Part shown: positions 24,131-35,000 of the stretch, piece after piece | Numbering within the stretch: the stretch's first letter is position 1 | Layout: each line of letters begins with the position of its first letter | Origin: Marasmius tenuissimus | Lineage: Eukaryota > Basidiomycota > Agaricomycetes > Agaricales > Marasmiaceae | Assembly: GCA_029532415.1 (NCBI GenBank) | Contig: JAQOTA010000069.1 | Span: 248,001 to 312,000, forward strand | Direction of reading: 5' to 3' | Length of the DNA: 64,000 nucleotides | Program-made: the position numbers and the translations under genes | Notes under the pieces: generated by a model | Told to the model about the DNA's origin: nothing | What the model saw: the letters and a program-made list of their open reading frames with translations, nothing else | The model's database searches: none

Positions 24131-27100
24131 CTACTCTCCCAGGGGGGACAATATCACATCTGTGAGTCTCGTGAGTGGGAATTCAGATGGGTTGAATATG
24201 TGAACAAAGCCATGGACGACACGGTTTAATGAAACAGCGATCAGTCCTTCAGCACGGTCGTGATAGATGATGATGGTGGCGTCAACGATTCCCCCGTTCG
24301 AGTTTTTGCCAAGGACACGAACGACGCCGAAGGTCGAGCAACAAGCTGCAACCCCTGAGCCGATTGCGTAGTAGCCTCCTCGCTTGTGACGACCAACGCT
24401 TATGCCTTCCTCGTAGCAAGCATCATCGTACCGAAGAACTTCTTTGTCTCCGTTGGTTGCAGTACGCGACCTCGTCGCCGAGAATGGATACCGATCTAAC
24501 CCTAATGCGGTAGGCGGGGGGATTTGCACCTCAAGGCCAGGACTGTGTGCACTGCACAATGGCGACGCCGAAATTATACGGGGCAGAGGATGAGTTTGCT
24601 GCAGCGTGGGTATGTGCCGGAGAGAATCTCTCGGTATGGAAGCTCGAGAGACCGTGCTAGTAGCACTCAATCAGCCCCGTGTCGAAAAACGGAGCTGATG
24701 GAGGTGGAGACTCGCCATTGCTGTTATTCTCATTGCTCGACCGATGGCGTTAGGTTGGCCGAGGTGGGGATGCACGAATCGGTGAGCTCGAGGGAGGGGA
24801 ATATAACTATTCGTGAATCGAGAATCGTAGGTTGTGACCTGTAATATAGATGATCAATATCAGCCGCCCATAGAACGGTTTCATCATCGACGAGCTCACC
24901 ATGTTCAAACTTTGACGGTCTACTTCCTCACAATATTCACCTCATCTCCTCGCTTCCTATCATTTAACTTCTAGCTCGAGTTTCTCGCGTTGAACTTTAT
25001 GGATATCCTCCGGCTCATTTTTTAGTAGCCTGAACCTTCCCACTACACCACCTCACAGCCAACGTGAGGACCCCGAGATATACATACAACCATTCCACAG
25101 ACCTTGCCTCCTCGCCTAACCTATCCGCATCTTCTCTGAGCCGTGCCAACTCCCCATCATCACGGATGCTGACTCTTCAAATCCCGGTGCGAATATCGTA
25201 GCTCCTGCCACCAGCCCTCGCCGACAGGACACAAAGCTGGACTAACCCCATGCTAGGGAAGAGGCACGCTCACGTCTCTGATACGACAAGTAGGAGAGCT
25301 GTGCCACTACCCTCGACGTAGGTAGAAGTTGAACCAATGGCCTCGTTCCGTTCGCTATGGGCGACTCCCTGCTCTTCTGTGGATGTATGTTCGAAAGCAG
25401 GGGCCCGAGCGCGGCGTCAAACCTCAACGAAAACGCAATTCGGTAGAGCACGGTCGACAGGGGTCTGGAACGCGGTTCTGGTAATTGTGTGAGGTAGACG
25501 ACATAGATGGGTTAGGAGGTGAAGAGGAGGTTCGAGTGGACGATGAGAGCCGTTGCGCATCGTTCTAGAGTGTGCCGTAGGTGTAGATCGTGGCCGACAT
25601 GACAACGAGGGAGGCCCTGGCGTGGGCTTTGCATGGTTTTCACTGTTCGTAGCGGTAGGTCACATGAGAACCGTCCACGACCCAGCAAGACAAACGGGAG
25701 CTATAGTTCCCCCGAGGACTGCGGGTCCCACCGCACAAGGCAGGCAGGACCCGCCCCGAATGCCACAAGGCAAACGGGATGTCTTGGTTACGGTACGTGC
25801 AGTCTCGTCGCCGAGAATGACCCCAACCCAACCCTCGCAACGAGGTTCTTCGTTCTCGCAAGCATAGAACGATCGTCCGAACGACAGGTTCAAGGAAAAA
25901 CCACACGCCAACTGCGGTTGGGTAGAGACACAAAGTCTCGTTGATCAGCAAAGCCTCCAGGGCCAGCTGAAGCATAACGATTGCAGCGAAAGAGACCGCT
26001 AGGGGTCGACAAATATGAGTGCGAAACCCGTATGTCAAAGAGGGAGAGTGTCGAGGGTCTTCTGCACCCTCGATTAAATTCACTCTTCCTGAACCACGTG
26101 CGTTCGTCCCAGCGATTCGGCCCAAGAAATTGAACTACAATTGGAAAGTATCCTTGTTAAATACTGATGACTGGAATAAGATGAGAACTTAGCTGTTCAG
26201 CTGAACCCAATCCCATCCACAGTCCTGCCAAATAATCTCCATGCCATCCTCGAATCAATTTGGGACCTATCCAGCTGGAGAGGAATGAAAGGGACCAGAA
26301 GGCATACCGGTATCGTCAAAGGTAATCGCCGTTAATGATTCTGGTACGTTCAATCGAGGTAGAATAGCTGTAATATACTTTAGTGAGCAATAGAAAACTG
26401 AAAACACAAGGGAAAACATACCTGCGATTGAATTATCGATATCCGACATAGTGGTCGGAAGCAAAGGTGTTGCTCGCACCAAATTTGCCGCACAAGCGCT
26501 GGCTCGGCGTTTTTCGAACGGACGAGTGCCCAACTCGCATTTCCGAGTACTACTTACAAGCTGCATTCGGTACGACGACAATGGGCCAGGGATTTTTTAC
26601 CTTCACAATCAGCACGCCTTGCACTCACTCACTGCCATCACCAACCAACGAAATTAACGCTTCAGCCTATCTCGAGACTTCCAAGTTAGTACAAGAGTTG
26701 AAGGTGTGCTTGCCAAGCACGGCCGTCCTCTTACAAGCACCCAAAGTATTTCTGCCTTCAATTTCATCCCGCGCGTAAGTAGGTTTGGATCTTGAGCAGT
26801 TGAGCGTTGGTCGGCTGGCCTATCCTCGTGGCATGGCACCCCTAATAGCAGTGCTATAAATCTGATTCTTCCGATCTGACCTCATCATGATTCATCACAC
26901 CTCTTCCTCCAACCTCCACAGTGACCACAAAGCTCAGATCTACCGACATCAGTTCGCCTTCTTCCCCCTCTCCAAATTCATCATCTCAATGTTTTTCTAT
27001 TACCTCTCTGTCAAATACCCTTCCAACGCGACCCGCCTCAAAACCCCCAAATTCATCGTCCATCCACGAGTCCAAGCCGTCAAAAACAAAGAAAATCGCA

Positions 27101-28430
27101 CATTCTTCGTGGCCGTCGACCCTAATTCCGCTCAATTCGCAGGCAACGAGCTCTGAGCTCACTACAACAAGAGGTGAGCTTGAGATTGCAAAAACATCAT
27201 CACTTACCATTTCTCACCAACACCCTTTGGAGCAGCAGGTGCGATCGTATGAACCATAGACGAGCCTTGCGTCGACGTTTTCGAGGTAAACAGGTATCTA
27301 CCGTGATTATAGACTACCTCTCTCGTGCGTAGTCAATTTCCCCTCGTCTTCGACTCCGAATTGCCAGCTGAGGTGAAGATCGGGTGTCGAGAATCTTGGA
27401 ATCGAGCGAGAACGTTAACGAAAAGACTTACCTTTTGTTGAGCAGCCTCAGGGCGTTGCTATGATTACTGAGGGTGTCTTGGGGCGGGACGGTGAGTGGA
27501 ACGTACTCTTGCGATATAATTGGCCTGCCTCGACGCTCGTCTCCGATGGACCAGCGAATGTCATCTCCGACTCCCCATTTCCATCCGCACCGTCATCTTG
27601 TTGAGAACGTTCAACCTTCGTAGCCGTAAACGTCGCACTCGTCAAATTGGAAGCATCCGGAACATCTTCCAGATAACGTCGCTCATTCGTCTAATGAACG
27701 TTCTGGGTCGCGATCAAGGCCATCTGGGACTGTGTGAAAGCAGATGCGCGACCGAGTGGATGTCTCCGATGAGGAGTCTTGATACGATGAAAATCTCGTC
27801 GTTGGTCGGCTGACTGACACACCTTACGCAGTTGAGTTTCGTGCTCACCTTGAGTGTAAAGTTAGATAGAACTGATCTCGTTTGCTGACAACGGGATTCA
27901 TCGCCTTTTCAAGTTGTAGGTGGGTAGCGTTAGGTAGTGTCGATTGTAAGCTCCGAATCACATATTGTCTACCATCGAGGGTTGAATAAGTCGCGAATGA
28001 CAGCAGATAAAAACCTCGGAACGAACCTTTACAGCAGGATAAATGAAATCATCAGTGTCGGCCGGCAGAACAAGGATAAAATCCGCCTTCGGTGCGTCGC
28101 CTGCCCTCACTTTCTTAATCTCGTGGCGTGTTCCCGTAAGATAGTGATAGCTCAATGGCGTCTCGTCCAGTAAGATTGAAGCCGGGGGCAACAGTTCCAT
28201 ATCAGACATCCTGGGCAACGTCGTCGGCATCCGCAAACCGGGCACCAGATCTTGCTTTGACGGAACAAATTGACCTCCGACACACGAGTGAAGATGAGGT
28301 CCCCGATGATTCCAGCGATCGATCGAGCTCCGTACTGTAGCCTTGGAGGCGACGACTCCCGAGTAGGTACAGTGGCAGCCGTATCATTGCTGACACTGAT
28401 ACCGAAGGTGGTTGCGGATACTGAAGGTTC
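24131..28430 (-). pseudogene. Unrecognised multi-exon gene, paralogue B (probably decayed membrane protein)
   Basis: Pieces in the same order as paralogue A: SVKARSGARFADADDVAQDV and AGDAPKADFILVLPADTDDF (27958-28330), MTFAGPSETSVEAGQL (about 27540), ELVACELSGIRVDGHEECA (about 27130), TMSDIDNSIAG (about 26450), LPRLNVPESLTAITFDDTG (about 26340), the helix PLAVSFAAIVMLQLALEALL (about 25960) and SWVVDGSHVTYRYE (about 25660). The 3' part (24131-24670) has GGYYAIGSGVAACCSTFGVV and GGIVDATIIIYHDRAEGLI, with a counterpart in copy C near 37500. In-frame stops and frame changes between aligned blocks suggest decay. No family was recognised. Confidence 0.4.
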
Positions 28431-28601
28431 TAAGCTGGAATATAAAGAGCGACTCGAATCCCTCTGGAAAAATTTGAACGAGGGTTGAAGTAATAAACCG
28501 TTTATTGTTTCGATACACAGGGTTCTTCTTCAATATTAGATATCCATTTCCTTCCTTCCTTCTGATACGAGTCATTGGCAGAAGCCTAAGGGTAGGGATG
28601 C

Positions 28602-29935
28602 TCAAGCACCGCCGAAAGCTGACTTGCAAACTTCTGCAAGTGGACCGAAGGTTACCGCTGTCAGAGACTCGCGTTGTCCCTTGGTCACATCACCTGTAAT
28701 CGGCCGCACTTTACCAAAATCGATGATCGTAACTGAGGTCAAATCAGAGTTGAAGAAGTACTGAACAAGAAATGGGCGTCGTCAGCGGGAATTCAAGGCC
28801 AGAGAGAGGGGGAAAGGCTCACGTTCTCGAAGTTTTCGTCACCCTGAAGAAATCCTGCTTTGGTAACGAGGTTTTGTTGAGCATCGACAGCAAGATTAAT
28901 GGCCTTGGCGACCTCGGCGTCACAAGTAGCGGCATTAGGCTTGGTCCTCAGCCAACGCTCCTCCAGGGTCTCTCCGGGGATTTTCTCGAGAATCATGAAC
29001 TTGGATTGCACCCCGTTACAGTCTTGGAAGATGCCATCCTCAACGAGAAGGCCAATACCCTGAGCTTGGCCAGCCTATCAGGGAGATGTGTTTCAGTGTG
29101 GGACTTGATGAAGAAACTGACGACTTACTGCACGGGTACTGGTGATTTCCTTGTTGAAGTCCGCGTCGGAAGCCCTGACCTGCTGCTTAGCAATGCGGGC
29201 CTTGCCTTTCCAGGTGATTTCGAAGACCGCAGTGCCATCGTTTGGATCACTGTCCAGCCTACTGCCGAGCTTCTTGCCGAGCTTGGCCGTGAAACCATTG
29301 AGTGTGAGTTCTGTCAGTGTGAAGGATGTTGGAGGTGATTCCAGAACGAAGATGCATATAATGGCGTACCATCCCCTTGCTTCATCTTGGGTCCACGACG
29401 CTCTAGTCCACGCTTGCCGGTCTTCTTCCCTGCAGCCTTTCCGGCCGCTGCGCTGCCCTTCTTCAAAGGGCATGAAGCCTATGATGATGTACGTGAATAA
29501 AAGGCAAGTAAATCAATGTTCGAGGACGATACTTACCGGTGTTGAGACCTTGTCCTTGGCACTGGCCGGGGCTTTGACGGGAGCTTTGGCAGGAGCCTGA
29601 GCCGGGGCCTTCGCCTTTGCTGGAGCCTTCGCAGGCGCCTTTGCTGGGGCCTTTGCTGCTGCTGGTGCTTTGGCGGGTTTCTTTGCTGGAGCTTTGGCCT
29701 TCTTGGCGGCGGTCTTTGCTCTGCGCTCCAAGCTGACGAACTGAATTGGCAAAGACATCAGTCAGTCGAGGGAAAGATCAATGAGAAAGGGATGTACGGA
29801 TGTACAACGCACCTCGGACTCAAAATCAACATAAGAATCATTACGGACAGCGAGAGCATCTCCGGACACTGGCGCAGCAGCGACGAAGGAGGAGAGGCAG
29901 ACGGAAAGAATGGTAAAGAATGTGGAAAGTCTCAT
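28602..29935 (-). CDS. Secreted kinase-like protein with KAPA repeats, copy 3
   Basis: Same six-exon structure. It starts MRLSTFFTILSVCLSS (Lys2 to Arg compared with copies 1 and 2) with the same signal peptide and DFESE|FVSLERRAK junction. The Lys/Ala/Pro repeat is the shortest and most irregular (KAPAKKPAKAPAAAKAPA, with KAPAQAPA and KAPVKAPA variants). GKRGLERRG is kept. Motifs: GKARIAKQQV, FNKEI, FMILEKIPGET, FLQGDENFEN and IIDFG. Exon 4 is slightly longer (KLGSRLDSDPNDGTAVF). The C-terminus follows copy 1 (GDVTKGQRESLTAVTFG). The Gypsy element has inserted about 190 bp upstream of its start codon, just beyond the TATA-like box, so its upstream regulatory sequence has been replaced. The frame appears open. 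Confidence 0.78.
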
Positions 29936-30064
29936 GATGACTCGTGAATAAAGTTGAATAAAGACGCTGACCGGGCAGCGACGAAGTGGGACTGAAAAAA
30001 GAAGTGGAAAGGAAAAAGAAAAGGACTCTCGGAGCTGGAGAATTAGCACCCATTCGATGCTTTC

Positions 30065-30071
30065 ATTTATA
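30065..30071 (-). promoter_or_regulatory. TATA-like box of kinase-like copy 3
   Basis: TATAAAT on the minus strand, about 130 bp upstream of the start at 29935. It is changed from TATAAAAG in copies 1 and 2. The Gypsy insertion begins only about 50 bp further upstream. Confidence 0.5.
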
Positions 30072-30121
30072 CAGGGAAGTGGAAATTGGAAATTCTTCGA
30101 CCACACCTAATCGTTATCCGT

Positions 30122-30269
30122 TGTAGTAGGGGGTTTCCCACGATATCGTCATAGCTTGGCCATGTTTGGCCACATAGATCCTCGTTGGTAGCGCATGTAC
30201 ATAGATCTCATCATCATACCAGATAGACACACGCATTCATCTCGTCTTCAGCTCAGTTACGCTGTCCCA
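30122..30269 (+). repeat. Gypsy 5' LTR
   Basis: 148 bp, starting TGTAGTAGGGGG and ending GCTGTCCCA. No difference from the 3' copy seen by eye. This is short for a Gypsy LTR. Confidence 0.9.
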
Positions 30270-30272
30270 TCT

Positions 30273-30296
30273 TGGTGACGAGAGCGCGATTCGAAA
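30273..30296 (+). promoter_or_regulatory. Gypsy primer-binding site
   Basis: TGGTGACGAGAGCGCGATTC begins 3 bp after the LTR. It is the complement of a mature tRNA 3' end: CCA, a discriminator A, acceptor strand TCTCGTC and T-loop TTCGAAT. A matching 5' acceptor strand would be GACGAGA, which fits some tRNA-Ser genes. The tRNA identity is inferred. Confidence 0.7.
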
Positions 30297-30787
30297 CACT
30301 CACGAACCAGAACAACGAACGAACCTGAATCAGCACTCGAACTAGAACCAGAATTGAACCAGAACACGCAGCAGCAATAGGCACCAGAAAGAAATTAGCG
30401 TCAGCGAGGCAGCGGGGATCAGACGGAAGATTCATTGCAACAACGTCTACACCTACACTATCTACAGACCTCAGCACCGAGTCGTCTCTTTCCACGTTAT
30501 CATCAGGCTCCGTATCATTTCCATCCACACGCGAAGTAGTCCGAGCGCCAAGCGAATCACCACCGAGAACACAAGAACCGACAGAGAATCATCTGTCGTG
30601 GTTGAACCACGCCGCAGCTAGACGAGGACTAGACTACATATCAGCATCAGCACCACCGTCGAGAGTACCATCCACAAAACCAGACTCACCGCTTATCACG
30701 AGACCACCAACGCCAGGTGTAGAAGAAACATCTCCATTCATTAGACCAGAAACCCCGAAACCAACGACAACAACACGGAAGACGACG

Positions 30788-32053
30788 ATGGCAACGAGTG
30801 CAGAGATGCCACTATGGGGAGGAGAGATAGGAGAGCAGATGACATCGAAACTTTTCTTGAAGAGAGCGGAATGGTGCATGGGTCAGATGCAGAGGAAGCC
30901 GGAAGAGTACATCGCGTCGATGCACTTGTTCTTTAAGGATGGGAGTCGGGCAGAGACATGGCACGAGGAGCTGGAAGAATCGGAAAAAGAGAAAGGCTGG
31001 GCTCACTACAGTAAGATGCTGTTAGCGGAGTTTCCGACAAGGAAGATTGTGGCGAAGACGGCGGCAGACTACATCAGGGATCTGCACGACATGAGCCTAC
31101 CTATGGAAGGGCTGGACGTCAAGAACAAAGAGACGAACCAGTGGCCACATGAGAAGTTCGCCGACGATCTCTGGGAAGTCGCGAAAGCAGCCCGCGTCTC
31201 AGACACAGCCTCCGAAATCTACAGCGTGCACAAGAAGCTGCCGAAGATCCTTCAGAGCATGGTTAGTGAACGAGCAACAAATTGGCAGACGTTTGTGGAG
31301 GAGTTGAAGGCGGTGGAGATTAAGGTGATCAAAGAGAAGTTGGAGACGGCGAAGGACATCGAAGGGTTGAAGGCACAGCAGGCAGTGCTGCAGGTACCGG
31401 ATTCACCAAGAACGAGGCTCGCAAACTCGCTCAGCAACGTGCGAATCACCCAAAGCACAGGCCAACCACGTTATGGGAATCAGGGAGCAGGAGGAAACAG
31501 GACTCCCGCAGCAGACCCGTTCACGTCGAACGCCGGCGGTAGAGGAAACCTATTCCAGAATGCTCAACGCCAACAGCAGCAGCAACAAGTAGCCTACCAG
31601 CCGCAGCCACAACCACTCTACCAGCAACCCATTCGTCGAGCACAACTCACCGATGCCCAACGAGAGACGTTGAAGGCAAACGTTAATCGATACGAGCAGA
31701 AACCGAATACCCCTGAAGGCAACGTTCTGTGGAGACAGGACCTCGTCGCATTCACCAACCAGTGGAGTCGAGCACCACCGAACGAGAACATGGTCTGGCC
31801 GATAGCTCCGGGAACCCAGAAACCGGGTATGGGAGAATGCTTCATATGTGGAGGACCAAGTCACGGCAGAGGGATCCAATGCACGTCGGCTACCACGATT
31901 GGTGAGCAGGAGAGGAACTATAGAAGATTCGTACAAGGAGCGGTGGGAGCGTTTCAGAGACCAGCGGCGAGGGTGTATGCAGTAAGCATGGCGAACGACA
32001 TAGACTGGATGCTGGAAGGGTATTCGGGAAACGGGGAGGGGTCGACGGCCTAA
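30788..32053 (+). CDS. gag: Gypsy Gag
   Basis: First ATG of the frame at 30788 (MATSAEMPLW); the frame is open further upstream but has no ATG there. The product is about 421 residues. It has a helical capsid-like region (KLFLKRAEWCMGQMQ, then GSRAETWHEEL), a Gln-rich linker near 31570-31630, and one zinc-knuckle variant CFICGGPSHGRGIQC (CX2CX4HX5C, one residue longer than the usual last spacer). It ends at TAA 32051-32053 and overlaps the open pol frame. It packages the RNA and forms the particle. Confidence 0.85.
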   Translation: MATSAEMPLWGGEIGEQMTSKLFLKRAEWCMGQMQRKPEEYIASMHLFFKDGSRAETWHEELEESEKEKGWAHYSKMLLAEFPTRKIVAKTAADYIRDLHDMSLPMEGLDVKNKETNQWPHEKFADDLWEVAKAARVSDTASEIYSVHKKLPKILQSMVSERATNWQTFVEELKAVEIKVIKEKLETAKDIEGLKAQQAVLQVPDSPRTRLANSLSNVRITQSTGQPRYGNQGAGGNRTPAADPFTSNAGGRGNLFQNAQRQQQQQQVAYQPQPQPLYQQPIRRAQLTDAQRETLKANVNRYEQKPNTPEGNVLWRQDLVAFTNQWSRAPPNENMVWPIAPGTQKPGMGECFICGGPSHGRGIQCTSATTIGEQERNYRRFVQGAVGAFQRPAARVYAVSMANDIDWMLEGYSGNGEGSTA

Positions 32054-32072
32054 ACGGCAGCCGTGCGATCCC
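32026..32072 (+). promoter_or_regulatory. -1 programmed ribosomal frameshift signal
   Basis: The slippery heptamer G GGA AAC (32026-32032) is in the correct phase relative to gag. After a 6-nt spacer there is a stem-loop: 32039-32049 can pair with 32060-32072 (11 base pairs with two single-base bulges, T69 and G65, and a 10-nt loop). The gag stop codon lies in the loop. Slippage by -1 enters the pol frame, which is open across this region. This matches the X_XXY_YYZ rule of retroviral frameshifting. Confidence 0.85.
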
Positions 32073-32088
32073 GGAAGGGAACTCTTTC

Positions 32089-35000
32089 TTGGACAATCAC
32101 ATTCTCGATGCTACGCATGTACAGCCTGGCACAAACAATATCATCGATGTTCGTTCAGTTCAAAGAGTTCGAAGCCGTGCGAGTGAACCATTCACACTTG
32201 AAGTGGAATTGGTAGACGGGGAAAGAAGATCGAAGCTAGTGAGTGGAATGGTGGATGACGGTGCGATGGTAGTAGGACTGAGCAAGGAGGTATACGAGAG
32301 AGTGAAAGACGAAATAGGAGGATGGGGAGAGTCGAAAAGGTGGATGAGAATGGCGGACGGTGCTTTGGTACCGGGAATCGCAAACTGGAGAGGAGTAGTA
32401 AGGGTGAAAGGACTGGAGGTAGAGGCGGCACTGGAGGTGTTCGACAGTGGAGGTCACTGGGACTTCCTGTTCGGGAAGCCGTTGCTCGAAACGTTCGAAG
32501 CGGTCCACGACTACGGAAAAGATACGTTGATGGTGAAGAAGGGGAAAGAAATGAGGAAAGTGTTCAACGAAGGTTTAGGGAAGAGAGTAGAGGTGAAGAG
32601 AACCGCGAAGCCGTTGGTTGCGAATGTTGAAAGGGTTCCAGGTGAAGAGGAGGACACTGAACCCAGACAACAGGAAAAAGCGTGCAACCTTGGCGGGGTG
32701 ACTGTGAATACAGAAGCCCCGCGGAATAGGGAAGTCTTAGTCGAGTTTCCATACAGAGAGGAGGAGATACCCACTCACAACAATTCACAGAACAAGGATG
32801 ATGATATCAACTGGGAGGAAGTCGAGAAGGAATACAGAAAATGGAGAAGGGCAGAAACTGTCGAGAGACAGGAGCGAATATTGGAGAGGAAGGAGTGGAT
32901 CAAAGATTGGGAAGAGCTCGAACGTAAGTGGGAGAGAAGTAAATACTGGAAAGCATGGAGAGGAATGGCGGGAAGAAGGTGGTGGAGATGGAAGAGTAGG
33001 GGGAGAACGAAAGGGAACAAACCAAGTAGGAAGGGGAGCGAGGAAGAAATCGTCACTCTGGACGAGTATATCAAGGAGCAACAAGAAAAGAAGCGTGCAA
33101 ACTCACCGGGGGGAAGTAACGCACCCCCCTTGAGGGGAGTTTTATCAAATAACGTTGCATCCAAGCCAATTGATTGCTCACCTGTCGAACCACCATCAGA
33201 TCCAATCGGGACTTACGATGCGGCGCCCGTATGCTTCATTGCGGACGAGGAGGGAGACATGGACCCAGGTTATGAAATCATACCTGAAGCCCTGGACAAC
33301 ACAGAACTGTCGAAAGGGGTGTTCACAAGGAACGAAGGGGAGGCAGGAGCATTCAAGGAAGAGAGAGTGAAAGAAATACTGAGACAGGTCAAGATCGGGA
33401 AAGGTCTGACGGGGGAAGAACGAGCGGAAGTAGAGAAGTTGTTGAGAGAGCACGCAGATTGCTTTGCACTCTCCGTGAGCGAAGTTCAGCACGTCGAAGG
33501 AGCCATACATCGGCTCAAAGTTCCGGAAGACACCAGGTTTCGGAAGAAGGTTCATCAGAAACCGTTGACGCCACCGCAACGGGAATACTTTCACACCAAG
33601 ATTGACGAGCTACTGGAGGCAGGCGTTATAGAGCAATGCGGACCCGGCGACGTGAAATGTATTGCGCCGACAGTCTTGGCGAAAAAGGCGCATGAAGGAC
33701 AAGGACTGTCAGTCGAACAGTTAATGAAGAGGTTGAACGCGGAGTGTGTAAAGGCGGGGGTAGAGCTGTGTTTCCCGAATGAGGAGGTAGAGGAACAGAA
33801 CGAAGAGAGAGAGAAAGAAGGGAAGAACAAACCGCAGAAGTGGAGAGTATGTCAAAACTTTGGGGAGGTCAACAAGCATACAACAATCGCGCCAATGCCA
33901 CAAGGAGACATCAGAACGAAGCAACAGGCATTGAGTGGCCATAAATTCATGTCATGCTTTGATTTCGCATCGGGATTCTATGCAGTGGAGGTCGAGGAAG
34001 AGTCTAGACCATACACGGCGTTTTACGTGGAAGGACGAGGGTACTTCTGGTACAGGAAGATGCCCTTCGGACTTACGGGAGCCCCGTCAACGTTCGCCGA
34101 CATGACAGCAAAACATCTCGGGGACCTCGTAGGCAACGGAACAATGGAACTGTTTGTCGACGACGGCGCCACAGCAGCAGATACATTCGATGAGATGATG
34201 AGCAAGTTACGGCAGATCCTGAAAAGGGTGCGGGAGAAGAACTTGTCGCTGTCAGCAAGCAAGTCGGAGTTCTTTGTGGCAGAAGGCATCTTTGCAGGGG
34301 CGAAGGTCGGAGAAAATGGAGTTACAACGGACCCAGCGAAGTTGACAGCCATCGTCAATTGGCCGAGACCCGAAACTGCATTGAATCTAGCATCATTTCT
34401 GGGCCTCACAGGACACTTCAGAGACCTCATACGGAACTACGCCAGGGTAGAGGGACCGTTAAGAGACTTGTTGAAGATGGTGAAGCTTCCAGACAAGTGT
34501 TTGAAGACGGTGTATAGGACGACGATGGAGAACTTCAAGCTGGAGGAAGTATGGGGGGAGAACCAGACGAAAGCATTCCTGGACCTCAAGAAGAGGCTTG
34601 TCTCAGAACCGGTGCTTAAGGCGCCAAAGTGGGACGGGTCACACTTCATCATCACGACGGATGGATGCCAGGAAGGGTTCGCGGCGGTGTTAGCACAAAG
34701 ATTCGGGAGAAAAAGAGCTAACGGAACGGTCAAAACAGAGACGCACCCCATTGGATTTGCATCGAAGAGAACGTCGAGTTCAGAGAAGAAGTACAAACCA
34801 TTTCTCCTCGAGTTCGCAGCGTTAAAGTTCGGCCTAGACAAGTTTGCAGACACCGTATGGGGATTTCCAGTCGAAATTGAGACAGATTGCCAAGCACTGC
34901 GCGACGTTCTCATGAACGATAAACTCAACGCGGCGCATGCAAGGTGGAGAGATGGAATCCTAGCGCACAACATCGTTGACGTGTGGCATATACCAGGGAA

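Noticed and set aside
30602..30787. Gag start at 30602
   Set aside because: That codon is TTG; the first ATG of the frame is 30788. The upstream part is kept only as an open leader.
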